Below are positions 35,344 through 45,082 of a stretch of 64,000 nucleotides of DNA, piece after piece (the first letter of the stretch is position 1; the number at the start of each line of letters is the position of its first letter). The position numbers and the translations under genes are program-made. Origin of the DNA: Streptococcus suis (GTDB taxonomy: Bacteria; Bacillota; Bacilli; Lactobacillales; Streptococcaceae); NCBI RefSeq assembly GCF_024509525.1, contig NZ_JAMWEM010000001.1, positions 1 to 64,000 on the forward strand. The letters are read 5' to 3'. The notes below the pieces were generated by a model. The model did not search any database, had not been told where the DNA came from, and saw only the letters and a list, made by a program, of their open reading frames with translations.

Positions 35344-36300
35344 TCACAGGACTTCGTTTTTACAAATAATCGTGCCACTTTCAGATGAAAGCATAGCTCC
35401 TAGATTCTCAAGAGAGGTGATTACCGCTTTAGCTCCTGGCTTATTATTTACAAAACCAATAGCAGCTTCAACTTTTGGTAACATAGAACCTGGGGCAAAC
35501 TGCCCCTGTCTGATATAGTCTTCCAGTTGTTCAACTGTTATATGTTCAATTTTCTTCTGATTTGGTTGATTAAAATGAACATAGACATAGTCTACTCCAG
35601 TCAAAATGATGAAAAGATCCGCATCAACCAGTTTGGCTAAACATTGGGAAGCGAAATCCTTATCGATAACAGCTTCTACACCTGTCAAGGTTCCATCAGA
35701 CTCTTGTACAACTGGAATACCGCCACCGCCAGCCGCCACAACAATTTCTCCTGCTTCAAGTAGCGTACGAATCGTTCCAATCTCCTTAATACCAATCGGT
35801 TTTGGAGAAGCCACAACTTTACGCCAACCTCGACCAGCATCTTCTTTGAATGTGGCACCTGTTTTTTGCATTTCTAACTGAGCTTCTTCCTCAGTATAGA
35901 AAGGACCAATTGGCTTAGTCGGATTCTCAAAAGCAGGATCATTTTTATCGACAATCACCTGAGTCACGACAGATACTACATCTTTTTCTATGTCCTCTTT
36001 TACCAATTCATTCTCCAAAGCACTTTGTAACCAAAATCCAATGGAACCTTCTGTCATAGCCACAAGGCTATCCAATGGGAGGGCCGGATTTTTTTCTGAA
36101 TTAGCTGCTAAATTTTGAAGCAAGAGATTTCCAACCTGAGGACCATTTCCATGTGTAATAATAAGGTCGTCCCCATTCTTAATTAATTGCACTAGATGCT
36201 TGGCTGTATGAACCAAAGCTTTTTTTTGCGCCTGGGCTGATGGGTCAGAAGATAGAATCGCATTACCGCCCAAGGCTACTACAATTTTACGATTTGCCAT
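35344..36300 (-). CDS. arcC: Carbamate kinase ArcC
   Basis: A 318-aa kinase that makes ATP from carbamoyl phosphate and ADP, the final step of the arginine deiminase pathway. Motifs: [48 protein letters not shown]. The ATG at 36300 has AGGAGAAATT in front and yields the usual N-terminus [12 protein letters not shown]; an in-frame ATG five codons upstream lacks one. Confidence 0.95.
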   Translation of the reverse strand: MANRKIVVALGGNAILSSDPSAQAQKKALVHTAKHLVQLIKNGDDLIITHGNGPQVGNLLLQNLAANSEKNPALPLDSLVAMTEGSIGFWLQSALENELVKEDIEKDVVSVVTQVIVDKNDPAFENPTKPIGPFYTEEEAQLEMQKTGATFKEDAGRGWRKVVASPKPIGIKEIGTIRTLLEAGEIVVAAGGGGIPVVQESDGTLTGVEAVIDKDFASQCLAKLVDADLFIILTGVDYVYVHFNQPNQKKIEHITVEQLEDYIRQGQFAPGSMLPKVEAAIGFVNNKPGAKAVITSLENLGAMLSSESGTIICKNEVL

Positions 36301-36373
36301 AATTTCTCCTATCAAGAGGAAGGGAAACTGGTCGCTCCCTTCCCGTATTCAGTTATCTTATATAGCCATTCGA

Positions 36374-37387
36374 CTATACTTTTGGAATGAAGAGATCGCC
36401 CAACGTCACTGCCATAACTGCCTTAATAGTGTGCATGCGGTTTTCTGCCTGGTCAAAGTGGCGGGCATACTTGCTACGGAAGACTTCGTCAGTCACTTCC
36501 ATTTCCTCTACGCCATATTTCTCAGCGACATCTTTGCCATAAACAGTATTGGTATCGTGGAAGGCAGGGAGGCAATGCAAAAAAATCAAGTCTTCATTGT
36601 TTGCTTTTTTCACCAGGTCCATGTTGACTTGGTACGGCTTAAGCAGGTTGACACGTTCTTCAAACTTAGCTTCTTCCCCCATAGATACCCAGACATCTGT
36701 GTAGAGGACATCTGCTCCCTTAACGGCTTCATCTGCATCATCTGTAATCAAGATGCGTGCTCCGCTATTTTCCGCAAAACCTTCCGCCAGAGCAACGACT
36801 TCTGGGTCAGGGAAGAGTTCTTTTGGTGAGAAGATGTGGACGTTGACGCCCAGAATAGCACCGGTCACCAAGAGGCTGTTGGCCACGTTGTTGCGACCGT
36901 CACCGCAATAAACCAGGGTCACACCTTCCAGCTTGCCAAAGTTTTCCTTGACAGTCAGGTAGTCTGCCAGCATCTGTGTCGGATGCCATGCGTCAGTCAA
37001 ACCATTCCAAACGGGAACACCTGAAAATTCTGCCAGCTCTTCCACCATAGCCTGACTGAAACCACGAAACTCAATCCCGTCGAACATGCGGCCCAAAACT
37101 TTAGCGGTATCTTCTGTCGATTCCTTCTTGCCTAGCTGAATATCGTTGGCACCAAGGTATTCAGGGTGGGCACCAAGGTCAATCGAAGCAACTGTGAAGG
37201 CTGCCCGTGTCCGAGTAGATGTTTTTTCAAACAAGAGGGCGATATTTTTCCCTTCCAAGTAACGATGTGCAATATTGCGTCTCTTCAAATCTTTCAAATG
37301 CGCAGAAAAATCAATCAGGTATTCCAATTCTGCCCGTGTAAAATCTTTTTCTGCTAGAAAATGTCTGCCTTTGAATACATTTGTCAT
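36374..37387 (-). CDS. arcB: Ornithine carbamoyltransferase, catabolic, ArcB
   Basis: A 337-aa enzyme that phosphorolyses citrulline to ornithine and carbamoyl phosphate. Motifs: [11 protein letters not shown] (carbamoyl phosphate), [10 protein letters not shown], and [10 protein letters not shown] (ornithine loop). Two adjacent ATGs (37390 and 37387) are possible; the second matches the family start [11 protein letters not shown]. It lies between arcA and arcC in the canonical order. Confidence 0.96.
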   Translation of the reverse strand: MTNVFKGRHFLAEKDFTRAELEYLIDFSAHLKDLKRRNIAHRYLEGKNIALLFEKTSTRTRAAFTVASIDLGAHPEYLGANDIQLGKKESTEDTAKVLGRMFDGIEFRGFSQAMVEELAEFSGVPVWNGLTDAWHPTQMLADYLTVKENFGKLEGVTLVYCGDGRNNVANSLLVTGAILGVNVHIFSPKELFPDPEVVALAEGFAENSGARILITDDADEAVKGADVLYTDVWVSMGEEAKFEERVNLLKPYQVNMDLVKKANNEDLIFLHCLPAFHDTNTVYGKDVAEKYGVEEMEVTDEVFRSKYARHFDQAENRMHTIKAVMAVTLGDLFIPKV

Positions 37388-37431
37388 CATTCTATCCTTC
37401 TTTTCGTATTTCTTTTAGCGCTGCCTATCTA

Positions 37432-38661
37432 TCACAAGTCTTCCCGCTCAAATGGCATGGACATGCAACGTGGACCACCACGACCACGAACCAGCTCACT
37501 GCCACTAATCTTAATCAAGCGAAGCCCCTTGGACTCAAGAATAGCGTTTGTAATGGTATTTCGTTTGTAAACCACAACGACACCCGGCGCAATCGTCAAA
37601 GTATTAGAACCATCATTCCATTGCTCCCGACCTGCCGCCACAAGGTTATCCCCTCCACAACGAATCAACTCAACCTTTTCAAGACCTAGATTGCTTGCCA
37701 AAACTTCCGCCAAATCTCCGTGTTCTTCTTCAATATGGAGAGTCTCATTCTCATAGGTCACAGAAAAGACACGCAAAGTCCCTTCAATTTCAGGGTGAAT
37801 AGTAAATTTGTCGTAATCCACCATTGTAAAGACAGTATCCAAATGCATGAACTTCCGACTATTCGCAAACTCAAATGCCAAGACTTTCTTAAATCCAACA
37901 CCCCGTTCAAAGATATTGACTAGCAGTTTTTCAATAGAAGCTGCATCTGTCCGTTGCGAAATCCCAACAGCTAACAAGTCTTTGGAAAGAATCAGCTCAT
38001 CTCCACCTTCAATACGCGTGGTTTCATCACGATTATAGACCAAAGGCACCTTACCTGCATAGTCTGGATGGTAGGTAAAAATATACTTGCCATAAAGTGT
38101 CTCACGGTTGCGCGTTTCCGCGTACATACGATTCAGTGAAACAGCATTCCCGATAGTTGCAAAAGGATCTCGTGTGAAGTACAAGTTTGGCATCGGGTCA
38201 ATTGCAAATGGATAGCTGGATTCTACCAGATCCGTCAAACCAACTTCTTCTGTAGGAAGCGCCGGTAATTCTGACTTCTGAACTCCAGCCATGGTCTTTT
38301 CAATCAGTGCCTGATTGTCTTCAATTGCCAACAGCAATTTACGAATAGCTTGCTTGGTTGCCCGACCACGAATATTGGCCTCGTTCAAGTATTCATCGAT
38401 GAACTGCTCACGCACTTCTTGGTTAATCAGGGACTCTGCCGCCAAGGTTTCCAAGTAAAGCACTTCCACTCCTTCATCACGCAGAGCCTGAGCAAAGGCA
38501 TCATGCTCACGTTGCGCTTCTTCCAAGAAAGGAATGTCATCAAATAACAACCGATCCAGGTAGTCCGGCATCAAATTTTCTATTTCCTTTCCTGGTCGGT
38601 GCAGCATAACTTTTTTCAGCTTGCCTATTTCTGAAAAAACATGAATTGGATGTTGTGACAT
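37432..38661 (-). CDS. arcA: Arginine deiminase ArcA
   Basis: A 409-aa enzyme converting arginine to citrulline and ammonia; in S. suis it supports acid tolerance and ATP supply. Catalytic features: [36 protein letters not shown] and the nucleophile Cys in [14 protein letters not shown] near the C-terminus (about residue 399). It is the first gene of the arc cluster, with a 237-bp upstream region. Confidence 0.97.
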   Translation of the reverse strand: MSQHPIHVFSEIGKLKKVMLHRPGKEIENLMPDYLDRLLFDDIPFLEEAQREHDAFAQALRDEGVEVLYLETLAAESLINQEVREQFIDEYLNEANIRGRATKQAIRKLLLAIEDNQALIEKTMAGVQKSELPALPTEEVGLTDLVESSYPFAIDPMPNLYFTRDPFATIGNAVSLNRMYAETRNRETLYGKYIFTYHPDYAGKVPLVYNRDETTRIEGGDELILSKDLLAVGISQRTDAASIEKLLVNIFERGVGFKKVLAFEFANSRKFMHLDTVFTMVDYDKFTIHPEIEGTLRVFSVTYENETLHIEEEHGDLAEVLASNLGLEKVELIRCGGDNLVAAGREQWNDGSNTLTIAPGVVVVYKRNTITNAILESKGLRLIKISGSELVRGRGGPRCMSMPFEREDL

Positions 38662-38820
38662 CTTTATTCCTCCTTTTTAATATGATTTTTTTTACAGTTT
38701 TCTTTACATTATGATTGTATCACTTCAAAACAAGTTTTTTTGGAAAAATCAGACAAATCAAATGATAATTTTTTCGCATTTTTCTGAGATAGAAGGAATA
38801 ATTATCAACTATTCCTGTGC

Positions 38821-38870
38821 ATATTGTGATATTTTTCATAAAACAGCCATATTATGAATAAATATTTTAT
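38821..38870 (-). promoter_or_regulatory. arcA upstream region: Crp/Fnr-like and ArgR-like sites
   Basis: TGTGA-N6-TCATA (38825-38840) resembles the Crp/Fnr-family palindrome used by FlpS/ArcR; its core ATATTGTGATATT (38821-38833) recurs at arcD. TATGAATAAATATTTTAT (38853-38870) resembles an ARG box (TGAATWWWWATTCA) with a weak right arm. The region 38662-38820 is AT-rich with no gene. Confidence 0.45.
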
Positions 38871-38902
38871 ATAAAGAAAAGCCCTAATGGGCTTTTCTTT
38901 AT
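38871..38902. terminator. Terminator of ftsX
   Basis: ATAAAGAAAAGCCC and GGGCTTTTCTTTAT form a perfect 14-bp stem with a TAAT loop, overlapping the ftsX stop. The A/T tails allow function in both directions. Confidence 0.85.
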
Positions 38903-39828
38903 ATCTTCAAGAAACGGCGCATGGAAATAACCGATCCAAGAGAACCAATCACAATTCCGATTAAGAACAGACCACCAATCATAAGTGGTACAAATACTTT
39001 AATGTCAATCAAAGATAGGTTTTGTGTTGCTAATCCTTTATTGAAAGATGCATAAATCATCTGATAAATGAAATAGATGAGGGTCGCAGGTGCAATAGCA
39101 CCTAGCAAACCAACCCAAGCTCCTTCTAAGAGGAATGGTCCACGAATATAGCTATTCTTAGCACCAACCAATCGCATAATCTGAATTTCTCGGCTACGTG
39201 AGATAATCGTAATTCGAATCGTATTTGAAATTAAGAAAACAGCTGTAAAAAGAAGTAAACCAGTTGCTGCTAAGCCCCATGTTTGAATCATATCTGATAC
39301 TTTAAACAATCGTTCTGTCTGTACTTCTCCATCACGAACTTCTGTAACACCGTCAATTTTCTTAACTGCTTCTCCAACAGTTTTTACATATTCCGGGCTT
39401 GTTGTATCAATAATATAGGCATCATACAGTGGGTTGGCATCACCTTTAAAGAGGTTCCAAGTATCCCCCATCGTTTCAGTTAGTTTTGTCAACTGTTCAT
39501 CTTTACTTGAGTAAGTAATGGTAGATACATGGTCAACTGCCATAATCTGGTTATAAACCTTTTGGTAGTCAGGATTCTCTACTGTCTCCCCTTTATCATT
39601 GACAATGGTCGCCAGATGATCTGTTGAATTTGCACGTAGATAAACCGTAATCCGAACATTCTCCTTCAAGTCTGAAGCCAACTTAGTTGTGTTCAAAATA
39701 ACAGAGGCAAAAATTCCTACTAAGGTAAGGGTAATGGTCACTGAAGAAATTGCTGCGAGGGTCATCCAACCATTTCGTTTCAAACTCTTCAGTGACTCTA
39801 TAAAGTGTCTAAAAAATCGTCTAATCAT
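38899..39828 (-). CDS. ftsX: Cell division protein FtsX
   Basis: A 309-aa membrane protein with four helices and a large extracellular domain after helix 1 (residues about 45-170). With FtsE it activates the peptidoglycan hydrolase PcsB in streptococci. The family pattern SLKRNGWMTLAAISSVTITL and the conserved TIRITIISRSREIQIMRLVGA are visible. The ATG at 39828 gives the usual MIRRFFRHF start; a second ATG lies three codons upstream. It overlaps ftsE. Confidence 0.93.
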   Translation of the reverse strand: MIRRFFRHFIESLKSLKRNGWMTLAAISSVTITLTLVGIFASVILNTTKLASDLKENVRITVYLRANSTDHLATIVNDKGETVENPDYQKVYNQIMAVDHVSTITYSSKDEQLTKLTETMGDTWNLFKGDANPLYDAYIIDTTSPEYVKTVGEAVKKIDGVTEVRDGEVQTERLFKVSDMIQTWGLAATGLLLFTAVFLISNTIRITIISRSREIQIMRLVGAKNSYIRGPFLLEGAWVGLLGAIAPATLIYFIYQMIYASFNKGLATQNLSLIDIKVFVPLMIGGLFLIGIVIGSLGSVISMRRFLKI

Positions 39829-40513
39829 CGTATCCATATTCTCCTTCTACTTCATCGCGTACCACTCGACCGTCTTCAATTGCGATTACGCGGTGACGAA
39901 GGGTATTTACGATTTGGCTATTATGGGTCGCCATCAAAATTGTGGTCCCTTGCAGATTGATCCGTTCCAAAAGGTTCATAATCTCCCATGAATTCTCAGG
40001 ATCCAGGTTACCTGTCGGCTCATCAGCAATCAAAACCTTCGGATTGTTGACAATGGCACGAGCAATGGCAATCCGTTGTTGCTCCCCACCTGATAATTCA
40101 TTAGGAAATGAGCGAATCTTATGCTTAAGACCAACCAAATCCAAGACTTCCATCACACGCTTTTTAATGTTACGAGGTTTCTCACCGATAACTTCCATTG
40201 CGTAGGCAATATTTTCAAAAACTGTTTTCTTTGGCAAAAGTTTATAGTCCTGGAAAACAACACCTACACTACGACGGAGCATTGGTATATCTTTTTTCTT
40301 AATCCGAGCTAAGTCGAATTTACCAACCTTCAAACTTCCCTTATCTAGTTTTTCTTCACGATACAAGAGTTTGATAAAGGTTGATTTACCGGCACCAGAA
40401 GGGCCTACGATATAAGCAAATTCGCCTGGATCCACATTAATGGACACACCCCGAAGAGCGGTTGTTCCGTTTCCGTATTTTTTGGAAACGTCTTTCATTT
40501 CAATAATTCCCAT
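39821..40513 (-). CDS. ftsE: Cell division ATP-binding protein FtsE
   Basis: A 230-aa ABC ATPase. Walker A GPSGAGKSTF, Q-loop VVFQDYKLLPKKTV, signature ELSGGEQQR, Walker B VLIADEPTGNLDP, and His in MATHNSQIV. It pairs with FtsX; the order prfB-ftsE-ftsX is the usual streptococcal one. Confidence 0.95.
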   Translation of the reverse strand: MGIIEMKDVSKKYGNGTTALRGVSINVDPGEFAYIVGPSGAGKSTFIKLLYREEKLDKGSLKVGKFDLARIKKKDIPMLRRSVGVVFQDYKLLPKKTVFENIAYAMEVIGEKPRNIKKRVMEVLDLVGLKHKIRSFPNELSGGEQQRIAIARAIVNNPKVLIADEPTGNLDPENSWEIMNLLERINLQGTTILMATHNSQIVNTLRHRVIAIEDGRVVRDEVEGEYGYDD

Positions 40514-40559
40514 GAGATTGTTTGTCTGACGACAGTCCTTTCTTTAATTTTCAGTCAAT

Positions 40560-41655
40560 TTAGCTAATTCGCCACTTGAGATAGGCATCAATAAAGCCGT
40601 CCAAGTCCCCATCCATGACCTTGTCCACCTGAGCAACTTCATGGCCAGTCCGGTGGTCTTTAACCATGGTATAAGGTGTAAAGACATAGGAGCGGATTTG
40701 ACTACCCCAGGTAATTTCTTTCTTATCACCTTTGAGCGAGTCCACCTCTGCTGCTTTCTTTTCCTGTTCTAGCTGGTAGAGCTTTGCTTGGAGCAACTTC
40801 ATAGCACGGTCGCGGTTGCCGTACTGGGTACGGTCAACGGTCGATTGGGTGACAATACCTGTCGGAATGTGGGTCAAACGCACACCAGTTGATACCTTGT
40901 TGACGTTCTGTCCACCCGCTCCGCCACTGCGGAAGGTGTCCATTTTGACTTCGTCATCCCGGATCTCAATCTCAATGGTGTCATCCAATTCTGGCATGAC
41001 TTCCACCGATGTAAAAGATGTGTGGCGACGCTTGGCTGAGTCAAATGGTGAGATTCGTACCAAACGATGCACACCCATTTCTGACTTGAGAAGACCGTAG
41101 GCATTTGGTCCTGTGAAGCTAAGCGTCACAGACTTAATCCCTGCCTCATCACCCGCTTGGTAATCCAGTGTTTCTACGGTGAAACCTCTGGCATTGCCAA
41201 AGCGTTGGTACATCCGAAGGAGCATCTCACCCCAGTCCTGTGCCTCTGTCCCGCCTGATCCTGGGTGAATCTCCAGAATGGCGTTGTTGTGGTCGTAAGG
41301 CTCAGACAAGAGGAGTGTCATCTCATAGCTGGTCATGAGCTTGTCTAGCTCAGTCAACTGCTCCACCAACTCCTCGCGGACAGACTCATCTTCCGCCAAG
41401 AAGTCCAGTAAGATTTCAGCCTCATCATAGGTGTCAATCATCTTGTGGAAGTTGCCGTAGGTCGCCTTGAGCTCGTTGAGTTCCTGCGAAGTCTTTTGGG
41501 CCGCCAGATTGTCATTCCAAAAGTCTGGCTCGGTCATCTTGTTCTCCAAGATAGCAATCTCTTCTTCTAGACCATCTAAGTCAAAGAGACCCCCTGAAAG
41601 ATGTTAATTTCTTGCTTAATTCTTCTAGTTTCTGTCGAATTTCTGCGGTGTCCAT
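40560..41655 (-). CDS. prfB: Peptide chain release factor 2, with programmed +1 frameshift
   Basis: A 364-aa release factor recognising UGA and UAA. Translation starts at ATG 41655 ([16 protein letters not shown]) and reaches an in-frame TGA (41583-41581) after 24 codons. The site AGGGGG-TCT-CTT-TGA-C is the classical autoregulatory shift: an internal SD-like AGGGGG three bases before CTT TGA C. After +1 slippage the frame reads [16 protein letters not shown] onward. The RF2 SPF tripeptide ([13 protein letters not shown]) and the GGQ motif ([12 protein letters not shown]) are present. Confidence 0.96.
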
Positions 41656-41721
41656 ACTTACCTCGTCTTCTATACTAGCTCCTGACACATCATCAGGGCA
41701 TAAACACTTCCTATTATTGTA

Positions 41722-42849
41722 TCACATTTGCAGGTTTTTCGCCATTTTCAAGAACGCCGCCTGCTCGGCCAGAATGTCCTCGTTGTCAGTCTGGATGCCT
41801 TCAATAAAGGCAATCAGCTCCTCATTAGGTTGCTTGACCAGCTGGCTCAGAGCCCAGATAGCTGTCGCCATGTGGACTGGATTTTGTTTTTTATCGATGA
41901 TCTCCAAGAGTTTGGGAATAGCAGAGCGGTCATTGCTGTTGGCCAAGGCAATGATGGCATTGCGTTGGAGGATGTTTTTTCCTCTCCACGATCCTGCAAT
42001 CATGCCAAATTTTTCCTTGAACTGTCCATTGGATAATTCTAAAAATGGAATCAGTTCTGGCTGGGCCAAATCAGAATCAATCTCCACAACTTCTGGACTG
42101 GAAATCCCTTTATTATAGGGACAGCAAATCTGGCAAATATCACAACCGTAAATGACCGTCTTGATTTTCTTACGAAATTCCAGGTCCATCATGCCCTTGT
42201 CCTGCGTTTGAAAAGACAGACATCTTCTGGCATTCATGGTCCCATCCCCCAGCAGGCAAGCCGTCGGACAAGCAGTGACACAACGGTTGCAATCGCCACA
42301 GTCGTAATCAACAGGTTGGTCCGGTTCAATATCCAAATTGGTAATCAACTCCCCCAAAAACATATAGGAACCGTACTCTTTGGAGATGACCAGACCATTT
42401 TTCCCGATAAAACCGATACCGGCCCGTCTGGCAACGGCTGTGTCCACCAAGGCTCCGGTATCGACCATAGCCTTGTATTCCAGCCCGTCTGTCAGCCGTT
42501 CAATGCCACGTGCCAAGCGTTCCAGCTTGTCCTGTAAGATGTAATGGTAGTCAAGTCCCCAAGAATTTGGCGTAATCTTTCCTCGTTTGTACTGAGTTTT
42601 CTGGGGTTGCTGCGGCAGGTGACGGGGATAGGCTACAGCAATAGAGATAATGGTGCGGGCCGAAGCCAAGCTGAGCTTGGGATCAATCCGTTCCTCAATA
42701 TTCTTATGTTCAAAGCCTGTTGTCCTTCCCTCTTCCACTCCAGCCCTCAGGGATTTTTCCAAATACGAAAAATCATCAGCCGTGGTAAAACCAATCTTGG
42801 AAATGCCAATTTCCTTGGAAAGAGCGATTATTTCTTCTTTTATGTTCAT
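41722..42849 (-). CDS. queG: Epoxyqueuosine reductase QueG
   Basis: A 375-aa cobalamin-dependent, iron-sulfur enzyme reducing epoxyqueuosine to queuosine in tRNA. Two 4Fe-4S motifs are visible: CGDCNRCVTACPTAC (about residue 185) and CDICQICCPYNKG (about 235). A C-terminal HEAT-like repeat (RNAIIALANSNDRSAIPKLLEII) follows. The ATG at 42849 fits the family start MNIKEEIIALSKEIG; a TTG 18 bp upstream is open but lacks an RBS. Confidence 0.93.
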   Translation of the reverse strand: MNIKEEIIALSKEIGISKIGFTTADDFSYLEKSLRAGVEEGRTTGFEHKNIEERIDPKLSLASARTIISIAVAYPRHLPQQPQKTQYKRGKITPNSWGLDYHYILQDKLERLARGIERLTDGLEYKAMVDTGALVDTAVARRAGIGFIGKNGLVISKEYGSYMFLGELITNLDIEPDQPVDYDCGDCNRCVTACPTACLLGDGTMNARRCLSFQTQDKGMMDLEFRKKIKTVIYGCDICQICCPYNKGISSPEVVEIDSDLAQPELIPFLELSNGQFKEKFGMIAGSWRGKNILQRNAIIALANSNDRSAIPKLLEIIDKKQNPVHMATAIWALSQLVKQPNEELIAFIEGIQTDNEDILAEQAAFLKMAKNLQM

Positions 42850-42888
42850 CAATGTATATTCTAGCAAAAAAGCGTTTTCTTGCCAAGA

Positions 42889-43380
42889 TTAGAGATAGAA
42901 AAATGTGTAAACCAAGATCAAGACGGTTCCAAGCAAGGCTGCTTGGTTCATCCGCTCATAAGCCTGTCCACGCCAGATACTGGTCAAGACATACATGATA
43001 TTGATCCCGATAGCACCACCTAGACCGTTGGCCAGCAGGTCCGTAATATCAGCCATCCCAATCATAAAGCTATATTGTAGCACTTCATAGAAGAGACTGA
43101 CCAGGCCAATCACGAGGAGATTTTGGACCCAGGAAGCCTTGCGGAAGACCATCTCCATGTAGATGCCAAAGGGGATAAAGCAGAGTACATTGAGCAGGAT
43201 TTCCTGATAATCCAGCACACCGTTATACACTGCCGTTCCTGCAAAGGGAATCAGATTCAAACTCCGATAGCCATAGCGGGCCAGTAAGAGCGTGGACAGG
43301 TCCATTTTAAAAACAATAATCCAGGTCAAAGTGGCTAGATAAACACCGAACAAGAGACTAGTTAATTTTTTAGAGCCCAT
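42889..43380 (-). CDS. VanZ family membrane protein
   Basis: A 163-aa protein with about five membrane segments. Sequence features of VanZ-like proteins: LYLATLTWIIVFKMDL, LNLIPF near residue 42, LLNVLCFIPFGIYM, and a late YEVLQYSFMIGMADITDLLANGLGG. VanZ itself lowers susceptibility to teicoplanin, but the role of most VanZ-like proteins is unknown. Confidence 0.85.
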   Translation of the reverse strand: MGSKKLTSLLFGVYLATLTWIIVFKMDLSTLLLARYGYRSLNLIPFAGTAVYNGVLDYQEILLNVLCFIPFGIYMEMVFRKASWVQNLLVIGLVSLFYEVLQYSFMIGMADITDLLANGLGGAIGINIMYVLTSIWRGQAYERMNQAALLGTVLILVYTFFYL

Positions 43381-43489
43381 CTTGCCCTCCTCTTCTATAG
43401 CATTTTATTATTATAGCAGAAAATACCCCCTTCAAACGTTACAAGTTGATAACGAAACCCCTGCTCTATTACAGTCCCTTTACAGACAG

Positions 43490-43513
43490 AAAAAGCCCTG
43501 CATTACGCAGGAC
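43490..43513 (-). terminator. Terminator of the first TM2 gene
   Basis: CCTGC (43497-43501) pairs with GCAGG (43507-43511); on the minus strand GCTTTTT follows. Confidence 0.7.
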
Positions 43514-43523
43514 CTTGCAATCA

Positions 43524-43880
43524 TTAACGACCCATTTTAGCGGTCATCAATGCCATATTTAATTTTTCAAGGTTTGCTTTTTTAGTAGCTCCCATGATCA
43601 AGAACCAGTCCACCAATACCCAAATACCAAATGTCAACCAAGACAAGAGTAATTTTGCAACACCGAGACCAATTTGACCAATATAGAAGCGATCTGCTCC
43701 AAAAGATCCTAAAAGAATAGAAAAAATCAAGGCTGTTGTCGGACTCTTTAACTCAGTTGCAAGGATGAAGGCAGTCTGTGACTCATCCAACTCATCCAAA
43801 CGTTGACGAAGCATTGGAAGTGACTCCGCAGGAAGGTTAGAAGCATTTGCTGCAAGGTAAGAATCCGTAAATTGTGACAT
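43524..43880 (-). CDS. TM2 domain-containing membrane protein (118 aa)
   Basis: N-terminal half soluble (MSQFTDSYLAANASNLPAES, PMLRQRLDELDESQ). The TM2 domain is SPTTALIFSILLGSFGADRFYIGQIGLGVAKLLLSWLTFGIWVLVDWFLIMGATKK; its DRFYIG motif between the two helices is diagnostic. It ends with a basic tail. It is a paralogue of the next gene upstream. The second of two adjacent ATGs (43880) is chosen from RBS spacing. Confidence 0.85.
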   Translation of the reverse strand: MSQFTDSYLAANASNLPAESLPMLRQRLDELDESQTAFILATELKSPTTALIFSILLGSFGADRFYIGQIGLGVAKLLLSWLTFGIWVLVDWFLIMGATKKANLEKLNMALMTAKMGR

Positions 43881-43965
43881 CATAATCTCCTTTGTCAAAT
43901 TTAATATTATAACAGTTAGTATACGCTACTTTTAAATTTCTGTCAAGTACCGTGAGAAAACAGTA

Positions 43966-44541
43966 TTATTCGCCTGCTGATTCAGAAGTGCTTTCTACAA
44001 CTTCTTCCGAAATAGCTTCCACTACCTCAGCAACTACTTCAGATGTAGCAGCCTCAGATTCAGATACAACCACTTCAGATACAACTACCTCAGACGCACT
44101 TGTATTTTCAGCTGGAGTTGCTACTGTAGCAGGCTTAGCAGTTTGATTCATCATTTTCACTTGATTGATGGCTTGTGTGAAACGCTCAAAGTTTGCTTCT
44201 TTACATGCACCCATAATCAAGAAGATATCAACGACTTGCCAAATAAATGCTGCAAATAAGAAGAAAATACCGATAAAAATAAATGTCGTAATAAAACCAA
44301 AAATCATAAGTGCTAACTTAGCGATTCCTAGCTCTTTATTACCGATGTAAAAACGGTCCACACCTAGAGAACCAGCAAAAATAGATAGTAACAAAGCGGT
44401 GGTTGGGTTTTTGATATCTGCCATCAAAAGCGCATTCATCCCTTGATCATCTAACTTTTCCAATTCCTGTTGAATCATCGGAACTCGTGTTGCAGGAAAA
44501 GCGTTCATATTGGTCATTAAAAATGTTTGTGTATAGTTCAT
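43966..44541 (-). CDS. TM2 domain-containing protein with acidic Ser/Val/Glu tail (191 aa)
   Basis: Same architecture as the neighbour: TFLMTNMNAFPATRVPMIQQELEKLDDQ, then TM2 with SLGVDRFYIGNKELGIAKLALMIFG and VVDIFLIMGACKEANFERFTQAI. It has an additional C-terminal extension of about 50 residues built from SEVVVSE-like repeats. The underlying DNA is repetitive (TCAGAT/ACTACT units at 43977-44110), so tail length may vary between strains. Confidence 0.82.
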   Translation of the reverse strand: MNYTQTFLMTNMNAFPATRVPMIQQELEKLDDQGMNALLMADIKNPTTALLLSIFAGSLGVDRFYIGNKELGIAKLALMIFGFITTFIFIGIFFLFAAFIWQVVDIFLIMGACKEANFERFTQAINQVKMMNQTAKPATVATPAENTSASEVVVSEVVVSESEAATSEVVAEVVEAISEEVVESTSESAGE

Positions 44542-44648
44542 TAGTTTCTCCTTTTCTTGCTCACTATTCTACCATTTTTTCTTAGAAACCTCAAGAAAGA
44601 ATCTCTCTTTTCCATCACAAAGAAAGCGTTTACTATTTTCTGCTTTTG

Positions 44649-44657
44649 TGTTATAAT
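44649..44657 (+). promoter_or_regulatory. Extended -10 of the 127-aa gene
   Basis: TGTTATAAT with TATAAT at 44652-44657, 20 bp before the start codon. Confidence 0.6.
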
Positions 44658-44677
44658 AAAGAAAAAGGAGGTCTGCT

Positions 44678-45061
44678 ATGGCTATTACCATTACACGCGA
44701 TACAGGAGCAGTCGGGGCGGCCGGAAAACTTTACCTTTTGGTCAACGGTCAAACAGTCGGAAGTGTGGGCAATAAGGAAACAGTGGTCCTCAAGCTCACA
44801 GGTAAAACAGCCCAATTTGCTGTCAGAGGAGATAAAAAATCGACTATTGAAGTAGAAAATGGCGACCAGATTACCATCACATCTAATAAACTGTACTTCA
44901 GTATTTACATTATCAGTTTGCTAGCTATTATTGCCTTAGCCTTTCTAAACTTTGCACCAAATGTTGAGATGGTTATTGCAGGAGTAGCTCTAGTGGTATT
45001 CCTTGCAAGTAACTTCTTCCTCCCCCGCTACCAATTATCTAAAGCAAAACACTCAGGCTAA
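44678..45061 (+). CDS. Uncharacterised protein with beta-rich N-domain and two membrane helices (127 aa)
   Basis: Residues 1-68 alternate in a beta-like pattern (GAAGKLYLLVNGQTVGSVGNKETVVLKL). Two membrane helices follow (LYFSIYIISLLAIIALAFLN and VEMVIAGVALVVFLASNFFL) and a basic end. RBS AAAGGAGG is strong. It lies between divergent TM2 and convergent P-type ATPase genes with its own terminator. I do not recognise the family. Confidence 0.75.
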   Translation: MAITITRDTGAVGAAGKLYLLVNGQTVGSVGNKETVVLKLTGKTAQFAVRGDKKSTIEVENGDQITITSNKLYFSIYIISLLAIIALAFLNFAPNVEMVIAGVALVVFLASNFFLPRYQLSKAKHSG

Positions 45062-45076
45062 GCCCGAGTGTTTTTT
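45048..45076 (+). terminator. Terminator of the 127-aa gene
   Basis: AACACTC.GGC and GCC.GAGTGTT pair around TAA, followed by six T. Confidence 0.85.
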
Positions 45077-45082
45077 GATAGA

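Noticed and set aside
43977..44110. Repetitive DNA as a possible CRISPR or satellite array
   Set aside because: It is the Ser/Val/Glu codon repeat of the TM2 protein tail, in frame and too degenerate for an array. No CRISPR array was found anywhere.
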